A stretch of DNA of 20,768 nt from Patescibacteria group bacterium (GTDB lineage: Bacteria > Patescibacteriota > Microgenomatia > UBA1400 > MFAQ01): the NCBI GenBank assembly GCA_018819325.1, contig JAHJQJ010000073.1, positions 1 to 20,768 of the forward strand. Reading direction: 5' to 3'. A program made the translations under genes and the position numbers. Below, piece by piece: positions 15,945-20,768 of the stretch (position 1 is the stretch's first letter; every line of letters begins with the position of its first letter). The notes below the pieces were generated by a model that saw only the letters and a list, made by a program, of their open reading frames with translations, was not told the DNA's origin and did no database searches.

Positions 15945-16308
15945 GCAATTGTCAAAAAAGAAAATTAATAATACCCTTAATCTTCAGCTTAAAAAAATGT
16001 TCTTGGGTGTGCTGGCGGAGATTAAATCACCAGAAGAGATAGGGGTGATTTTACAAGACTTATTAACCGAAACGGAGAGAGCAATAATATTAAAGAGACT
16101 AGGAATTGCAGTTTACTTGGATAAAGGGAGAAGTTATGAGAATATTAAAAATAATATTAGGGTGAGTTCGGCAACGATTGCTGGTGTAGCCGAATCGCTT
16201 GGTAACCCTGGTTTTCAAGAGATAATTAAGAGAATAAAGGCGGATCAATGGGCAGAAGAAACTAGTGGCAAAATTGTTAGGGGTATAAGAAAGATTTTGC
16301 CGTTATAA
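15943..16308 (+). CDS. TrpR-like DNA-binding protein, YerC/YecD family
   Basis: This 121-residue all-helical protein belongs to the TrpR superfamily, YerC/YecD branch. The typical core is LLTETERAIILKRLGIAVYLDKG (about 40-62), followed by a helix-turn-helix (SYENIKNNIRVSSATIAGVAE, 64-84). Family members bind DNA as dimers. Unlike true TrpR they need not respond to tryptophan, and no tryptophan genes are nearby. The first codon lies inside a trp-operator-like palindrome, which suggests negative autoregulation and possible control of rmuC. The stop codon TAA is part of the TATAAT box that serves metG nine bases downstream. Confidence 0.88.
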   Translation: MQLSKKKINNTLNLQLKKMFLGVLAEIKSPEEIGVILQDLLTETERAIILKRLGIAVYLDKGRSYENIKNNIRVSSATIAGVAESLGNPGFQEIIKRIKADQWAEETSGKIVRGIRKILPL

Positions 16309-16309
16309 T
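16304..16309 (+). promoter_or_regulatory. -10 box of metG, overlapping the yerC stop codon
   Basis: TATAAT is a perfect consensus -10 box, seven bases before the metG ATG at 16317. It contains the TAA stop of the preceding gene (16306-16308). A leaderless metG message is implied. No clear -35 box is found at normal spacing. Confidence 0.55.
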
Positions 16310-16316
16310 GTAAGGC

Positions 16317-17762
16317 ATGAGTAAGAAAAAGTTTTATGTTACTGCGGCAATTCCTTATGTGAATGCCAAACCTCATATTGGACATGCTTTAGAGTTTATT
16401 GAGACTGACGTGGTGAAAAGATTCAAGAAATTGCAAGGGTTTGATGTATTGTCTTTATCTGGAGGAGATGAAAATGCTTTGAAAAATGTTCAAGCAGCCG
16501 AGGTCGCCCAAAAAGACATTCAAGATTTCGTAGATGAAAATACAGAAAAATTTCGGAAGCTGGCAATAAAGCTTGATGCTGAATTTGATGGGTGGCAAAA
16601 AGGAAGTGATAAGAAGGTGCATTATCCGTCAAGCCAAAAACTTTGGGAACTTTGTAAGAAAAATGGAGATATTTACGAAGAAAACTATACTGGTTTATAT
16701 TGTGTTGGTTGTGAAGCTTTTTATACAAAAAATGAGCTCAACGAGGACGGAGAGTGCAAAGAACACCCTGGAAAGAAACTTGAGGAAGTGGCTGAGAAGA
16801 ATTATTTTTTTAAATTGTCTAACTATCAAGACAAACTACTAAAACTTATAAAGAGCAAAGAGTTTGAAATCGTACCAAAAAAAAGAGAGAATGAGGTGCT
16901 TTCTTTTATTGAGCTAGGGCTTAAAGATATCAGTATCTCAAGGTCGAATGAGAGAGCCAGAAATTGGGGAGTGCCAGTGCCAGGAGATAATGGGCAGAGA
17001 ATATACGTCTGGATGGATGCCTTAAATATATATCAATCTGGGATAGGTTTTGGTTGGGACGAAAAAAAATATGAAAAATGGTGGCCGGCAGATGTCCATG
17101 TAATTGGTAAGGGGATTTTAAGATTTCATGCGGTTTATTGGCCTGCATTTCTTTTGTCTGCAGGACTGAAACTACCTAAGAAGATTTTTGTACATGAATA
17201 CTTAACGGTTGATGGACAGAAAATGAGTAAAACAGTAGGTAATGTGTATGACCCGGTTCCTTTGCTAGAAAAGATGGGGGCTGATCCGCTGAGATATTAT
17301 CTGCTAGCCAAAATTTCCCCTTTTGCAGATGGTGATTTTAGTGAAGAGAAGGTATATCAAACTTATACCTCTGATTTGGTGAATGGTTTGGGTAATTTAA
17401 CGGCTAGGGTGGCGGCGATGGCGGAAGGAGAAGAGATTATTATAGATTCCCGCCTGCGCGGGAATGACGTAGGAGGTGGAATGACGAAGGGTGTTGGGGA
17501 GAAGTTGGAAGGTTTTGAGTTTGATAAGGCGTTGGGGTTGATTTGGGATGAAATCAGAAAGGCAGATAAATTGATTAATGAAAAGGAAGTGTGGAAACTT
17601 GAAGGTGAGAAAAAAAAGGAAGTTTTAACCACTTTAATTAATCAAATTAGACAGATTGGGGTGGATCTGCAGCCGTTTTTGCCAGAAACGGCCAAAATAA
17701 TAATAAAACAGTTTGCAGGGCCAAAGATTGTAAGAGGTAAAAATCTGTTTGAGAGGCTGTAA
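16317..17762 (+). CDS. metG: Methionyl-tRNA synthetase with an in-frame repeat peptide
   Basis: This 481-residue class I enzyme charges tRNA-Met with methionine. The HIGH motif is at 20-23 (PHIGHA) and KMSK at 302-305. A zinc knuckle is visible as CVGC and a later CKEH, a Cys3-His arrangement. A GGDENALKNVQAAE segment replaces the usual GTDEHG. The C-terminal dimerisation domain of some MetRS enzymes is absent. Residues 377-384 (DSRLRGND) and a few around them are encoded by a palindromic element at 17445-17468, identical to one in femAB2. It falls after GLGNLTARVAAM, at the beginning of the anticodon-binding helices, a loop likely to tolerate extra residues. The frame continues to a normal end, and tatD overlaps by one base (TAATG). 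Confidence 0.96.
   Translation: MSKKKFYVTAAIPYVNAKPHIGHALEFIETDVVKRFKKLQGFDVLSLSGGDENALKNVQAAEVAQKDIQDFVDENTEKFRKLAIKLDAEFDGWQKGSDKKVHYPSSQKLWELCKKNGDIYEENYTGLYCVGCEAFYTKNELNEDGECKEHPGKKLEEVAEKNYFFKLSNYQDKLLKLIKSKEFEIVPKKRENEVLSFIELGLKDISISRSNERARNWGVPVPGDNGQRIYVWMDALNIYQSGIGFGWDEKKYEKWWPADVHVIGKGILRFHAVYWPAFLLSAGLKLPKKIFVHEYLTVDGQKMSKTVGNVYDPVPLLEKMGADPLRYYLLAKISPFADGDFSEEKVYQTYTSDLVNGLGNLTARVAAMAEGEEIIIDSRLRGNDVGGGMTKGVGEKLEGFEFDKALGLIWDEIRKADKLINEKEVWKLEGEKKKEVLTTLINQIRQIGVDLQPFLPETAKIIIKQFAGPKIVRGKNLFERL
17445..17468 (+). repeat. GATTC...GAATGAC palindromic element inside metG
   Basis: This 24-base element is identical to 11510-11533. Identity extends to 29 bases (17441-17469 against 11506-11534), including TATA before and G after. 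It encodes DSRLRGND in the metG frame. A further GAATGACG occurs just downstream at about 17479. Confidence 0.9.
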
Positions 17763-18613
17763 TGATTGTTGATACGCACTGCCATTTAACGGATAAGAGA
17801 TTTGATGGGGATATTGAAGGCGTACTGGAAAGGGCAGGGGCCGTAGGGGTTGAAAAGATTATTGCACCCAGTACTAGTTTAGGTGATGCCAAACAGGCTG
17901 TAAAAATAGCAGATAAGTTTAAGGGTGTTTATTGTTTAGTGGGGGTACACCCAGAACACGTTGATGAGACTGTGGACATTGCAAGACTTAGAGATGTGGT
18001 TGAGTCGTCAAGAAAGGTAGTGGGGGTTGGTGAAATTGGGCTGGATTTTCATTATGATAAAGAAAAGAAAACGAAAAATAAACAGATAGAGTTGTTTGAG
18101 AAACAGCTTGAACTGGCGGTGGAGCTTGGATTACCAGTGGCGATTCATGCCAGAGAGGCCGAAGAAGAAATGAGGGAGGTGTTTGAAAAATTGAAGGAAC
18201 GCAACCTTCAAGGGGGGGTGTTCCACTGCTGGGGTGGAAATAGGGATTTTTTAGAGTATGTTTTAGATAAAGGTTTTTATGTGAGTTTTTGTGGAAATAT
18301 AACATATAAAAACAAACGCTCGCTGCAGACCGCCGAAGGTTACGAACAACTGTTTAGGAAAACAGGTTCGGAACCATCTTGCGCTCGCTCTATGTCTCTT
18401 GTGGATTTGTTGGAGTTGGTGCCATTGGATAGACTGCTTTTGGAGACGGATTCGCCCTATTTATCACCCGAGCCGCTACGGGGAGAGCTAAATGAACCTA
18501 AAAATGTTAAAATAACGGCTAAGTTTATAGCTAGCACCTTAGGGTTAGATGTAGACACTTTAATTAATCAAACAACCAAAAACAGTTTATGTTTGTTTTC
18601 CTTAGAAAATTAA
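17762..18613 (+). CDS. tatD: TatD-family metal-dependent hydrolase with an in-frame insertion
   Basis: This 283-residue TIM-barrel protein belongs to the TatD family, metal-dependent DNases linked to DNA repair or decay. Metal-site residues are His6 and His8 (DTHCHL), Glu91 (GEIGLDFHY), His129 (AIHARE), His155 (FHCWGG) and Asp230 (ETDSPYLSP). Family members are usually about 255-265 residues. The excess is explained by residues about 186-211, which have no family character and lie between SFCGNITYKNK and SLVDLLELVPLDRLLLETD. The DNA there (18317-18389) forms a strong hairpin between direct repeats. The ATG overlaps the metG stop and has GAGAGG five bases upstream, one of the few Shine-Dalgarno-like sites here. 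The 3' end overlaps the next gene by 25 bases. Confidence 0.93.
   Translation: MIVDTHCHLTDKRFDGDIEGVLERAGAVGVEKIIAPSTSLGDAKQAVKIADKFKGVYCLVGVHPEHVDETVDIARLRDVVESSRKVVGVGEIGLDFHYDKEKKTKNKQIELFEKQLELAVELGLPVAIHAREAEEEMREVFEKLKERNLQGGVFHCWGGNRDFLEYVLDKGFYVSFCGNITYKNKRSLQTAEGYEQLFRKTGSEPSCARSMSLVDLLELVPLDRLLLETDSPYLSPEPLRGELNEPKNVKITAKFIASTLGLDVDTLINQTTKNSLCLFSLEN
18317..18389 (+). repeat. Hairpin-forming repeat element inside tatD
   Basis: Bases 18338-18375 fold into a stem: GGTTACGAAC and CTGTTT pair with AAACAG and GTTCGGAACC, with one mismatch and a two-base bulge, around a four-base loop. The octamer CGCTCGCT flanks it directly at 18317-18324 and 18382-18389. The stretch codes for the extra 26 or so residues of TatD. 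It lacks the GATTC and GAATGAC ends of the other elements, so it is a separate family. Confidence 0.65.
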
Positions 18614-20091
18614 TAAGAAGATATCCCAACAAAAGCCATAGAGCTTTGGAAATATTGCCTGGTTTAGTAAGTTGGAGCTTGATTTTACTACCCGTATGGG
18701 GATCTTTTTTGTGGCCATTGGGATTGGCTTATTTTATTATTATTTTTGATATTTACTGGTTGTATCGATCCACAACCATGGCTGTCTTTGCCATGATGTC
18801 ACATTTTAGAATTGAGGCCAATAAGAAATATGACTGGATGGGTGACGTTAAAGGTTTTGGAGATTGGAAGACGGTATACCATGTGGTAGTTATTCCTACC
18901 TACAAAGAACCGATTACTACCTTAGAGCGAACACTAAAGGCCATGGCCTCGCAAACATTGGGGTCGAAACAGATAATACCGGTGGTGGCTTTTGAGGAAA
19001 GAGCTGGGAAAGAAATAAATGAGGCCAGAAGAGAGATGTTGGAGAAAAAATTTGGAGACAAGTTTGCCAAGTTAATTTTTTCTTACCACCCAGCGAATAT
19101 AAGGGGGGAAGTGGTGGGAAAATCTTCGAATGCTGCTTGGGGAGCTAAGATATTTTTAAAAGAAATGAAGAAACAAAAAGACTGGCAGATGGATAAGATG
19201 ACTATTTCTTCGGTAGACTGCGATGTGGTGTTACACCCCAATCATATGGCGGCATTGACGTATAAATTTTTAGATAGTCCTAGAAGATACAGGACTATTT
19301 GGCAGGGAGCAATAATGTTTTACAACAACATTGAGAAAATTCCTTGGCCCATGAGGGTATATGGAAGAATAGCCAGTGTGATTAATATGGGCATGCTGAT
19401 GAGGCCAGACAGATTGATTAATTTTTCAACCTACAGCTTGAGCCTTAAGTTAATGGATGAGGTGGGATACTGGGATAGTGATGTGATACCAGAAGACTAC
19501 AGAATCTTTTTTAAGACTTATTTTGCTACTGGGGGAGAGGTAGAGGTGGAGCCAATATTCTTGCCTATCTTTGCGGATGCGGCAGAAGCGGTTGGTTTCT
19601 GGAATACGTTTGTAAATACTTATGAGCAGGTGAAGAGGTGGGCTTGGGGGGCAAGCGATGATGTTTACATTATCAAAAACTACATATTAGATAAAAAAGC
19701 ACCGTTTTGGGATAAGACCATAAGGGTGTTTAAGGTTTTGGAAGATCATATGTTGTGGCCGGTAAACTGGTTTATTATTACTTTGGGGGCTACATTACCG
19801 CCGCTACTTAATGATAAATTTTCTAGAACTGTAATTGGAAAGACTCTGCCCCAAGTGGCTTCTGCCATACTGACGTTGAGCTTGGTAAGTTTACTAGCAA
19901 TCATGGTAGTAGACTTTAAAGCTAGACCCAAAGTAGAAGGCCTGTCTTGGTGGAGAAAAGCCCTATCTCCATTTGAGTTTGTTTTATTACCGGTAGTAGG
20001 TTTCTTCTTTGCCGCCATACCAGGAATTGATGCTCACACAAGGCTGATGCTGGGCAAATACTTGGAGTACAGGGTAACTGAAAAGGTTTGA
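18589..20091 (+). CDS. Membrane glycosyltransferase, family 2, processive type
   Basis: This 500-residue integral membrane protein is a family 2 (GT-A fold) glycosyltransferase. Two membrane segments (about 24-60) come first, then the catalytic domain with VVIPTYKEP (100-108), the DxD-type motif Asp210-Cys-Asp212, the PEDYR acid motif (301-305) and Gln-x-x-Arg-Trp at 347-351. QxxRW together with the three Asp regions marks processive enzymes of the cellulose, hyaluronan or chitin synthase type. About three hydrophobic segments follow (372-395, 415-440, 458-480). The product may be an exported polysaccharide, but donor and acceptor cannot be read from sequence. The start at 18589 overlaps tatD by 25 bases, and the next internal Met is far inside the membrane region. 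Confidence 0.85.
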   Translation: MFVFLRKLIRRYPNKSHRALEILPGLVSWSLILLPVWGSFLWPLGLAYFIIIFDIYWLYRSTTMAVFAMMSHFRIEANKKYDWMGDVKGFGDWKTVYHVVVIPTYKEPITTLERTLKAMASQTLGSKQIIPVVAFEERAGKEINEARREMLEKKFGDKFAKLIFSYHPANIRGEVVGKSSNAAWGAKIFLKEMKKQKDWQMDKMTISSVDCDVVLHPNHMAALTYKFLDSPRRYRTIWQGAIMFYNNIEKIPWPMRVYGRIASVINMGMLMRPDRLINFSTYSLSLKLMDEVGYWDSDVIPEDYRIFFKTYFATGGEVEVEPIFLPIFADAAEAVGFWNTFVNTYEQVKRWAWGASDDVYIIKNYILDKKAPFWDKTIRVFKVLEDHMLWPVNWFIITLGATLPPLLNDKFSRTVIGKTLPQVASAILTLSLVSLLAIMVVDFKARPKVEGLSWWRKALSPFEFVLLPVVGFFFAAIPGIDAHTRLMLGKYLEYRVTEKV

Positions 20092-20101
20092 GTAAATTTA
20101 T

Positions 20102-20641
20102 TTAACCCACAATATCCCATTTTTTTAGTTTACTGGGTTCGGTAGTTTGGAGTTGGTGTAGTTGGTAATACAACCCCTTTTTTGCAAGGAGTTCTTGGTG
20201 GCTGCCCATTTCTGCTATCTCTTTTTTATCTAAAACAAGGATTTTGTCAGCTTTTTGGATGGTTGAAAGACGGTGGGCAATTATTATGGCGGTTCTGCCC
20301 TTGATTAGCTTCCAGAGGGCGTCTTGTACAAGCTTTTCAGAGTGAGAATCTAGTGATGAAGTTGCCTCGTCTAGTATTAAGATTTTGGGATTTTTTAAGA
20401 TTGTACGAGCAATTGACAGGCGTTGTTGTTGACCACCAGATAACCTAACCCCTCTTTCTCCTATGATCGTATTTAGTTTTTTAGGGAGCTTGTCTATGAA
20501 CTCAAGGGCATTAGCTGTTTTGCAAGCTTAGCGCATTTGCCTGGTAGTGGCTGCAGGTAGGCCGTACTTTAAGTTTTCTGCCATGGTGGCATCGAATAAG
20601 TAGCTGTCTTGGCTAACTAGGCCAATGTTTTCCTGACTTGC
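20102..20641 (-). pseudogene. Broken 3' part of an ABC exporter (ATPase domain)
   Basis: From the stop at 20102-20104 the minus strand encodes the C-terminal half of an exporter-type ABC ATPase. Read backwards, it shows the His-switch (IAHRLSTIQKADKI), Walker B with D-loop (ILILDEATSSLDSHSE), the signature LSGGQQQRLSIAR, and the Q-loop region (IGLVSQDSYLFDATMAENLKYG). Two defects occur. An in-frame TAA stands at 20528-20530, where Glu (GAA) is expected in MREACKTANA. Similarity ends abruptly near 20632, and a TGA follows at 20642-20644. Walker A and the membrane domain are not found upstream before the window ends. Either the gene is a decayed remnant or the end of this contig contains sequence errors; I cannot distinguish these. 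The GT2 gene converges on it with a gap of about ten bases. Confidence 0.7.
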
Positions 20642-20733
20642 TCACTTCGTCATAGTTTCGGGTTTTGGAAAAATAAAGTGCTTGATGTATCCAACTAAAA
20701 GATTTTGAGACTGGAGTTTTGTCGTACTAAGGG

Positions 20734-20739
20734 TAAAAT
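20734..20739 (+). promoter_or_regulatory. Possible -10 box and leaderless gene start at the window edge
   Basis: TAAAAT lies six bases before an ATG at 20746, after which the frame stays open to the edge for seven codons. The spacing equals that of the first femAB gene. With so little sequence this is weak evidence for a truncated plus-strand gene. Confidence 0.2.
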
Positions 20740-20768
20740 GTGTATATGTTGTATGTCCGTTTTACTAA

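Noticed and set aside
18317..18389. The CGCTCGCT direct repeats in tatD as a target-site duplication.
   Set aside because: They are 65 bases apart, which is not a multiple of three. A simple insertion with duplication would have shifted the reading frame, so they are more likely part of the element.
408..18389. A CRISPR array made from the palindromic repeats.
   Set aside because: Copies are dispersed over 18 kb, in both orientations, without regular spacers and without cas genes.
20102..20644. Programmed frameshift or stop readthrough in the ABC gene.
   Set aside because: No slippery site with a following structure was seen, and the upstream sequence does not resume ABC similarity in another frame, apart from at best a few residues.

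Overview
The window looks like a piece of a small-genome, low-GC bacterium, most likely a member of the Candidate Phyla Radiation (Patescibacteria), perhaps the Microgenomates side. This is inferred from very tight packing, an rpoB-rpoC-rpsL-rpsG cluster without rplJ/rplL in front, a TrpR-like YerC protein beside metG, a FemAB pair, and an MltG/zinc-ribbon pair next to rpoB. TGA works as a stop codon and no long gene contains an internal TGA, so the code is the standard bacterial one.

Layout. Positions 1-154 hold the tail of a probable surface protein (+). A gene-poor stretch (155-873) carries degenerate repeats and a small GIY-YIG nuclease gene bracketed by inverted copies of a palindromic repeat. 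From 10156 down to 874 the minus strand encodes a zinc-ribbon protein and MltG, then a strong promoter with an attenuator-like hairpin, then rpoB, rpoC, rpsL and rpsG, closed by a palindromic terminator. From 10239 the plus strand has two overlapping FemAB-type genes, which run head-on into a minus-strand UvrD helicase-nuclease gene and rmuC. A divergent promoter region with a trp-operator-like palindrome separates rmuC from the plus-strand run yerC, metG, tatD and a family 2 glycosyltransferase. The window ends in the broken 3' part of an ABC exporter gene (-).

Functionally the window combines transcription and translation (RNA polymerase, S12, S7, MetRS), DNA processing (UvrD-nuclease, RmuC, TatD) and the envelope (MltG, FemAB pair, glycosyltransferase).

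The least ordinary signal is a family of short palindromic elements with shared ends (GATTC...GAATGAC). Two copies flank the GIY-YIG gene in inverted orientation. Three lie inside protein-coding genes in frame, so that metG and the second femAB gene both encode the same DSRLRGND peptide. A different hairpin element sits in frame inside tatD. Other points are a repeated -10 box placed 6-7 bases before ATG (probable leaderless transcripts), a rifampicin-site signature in RpoB that departs from the sensitive type, and Arg at the S12 K88 position.
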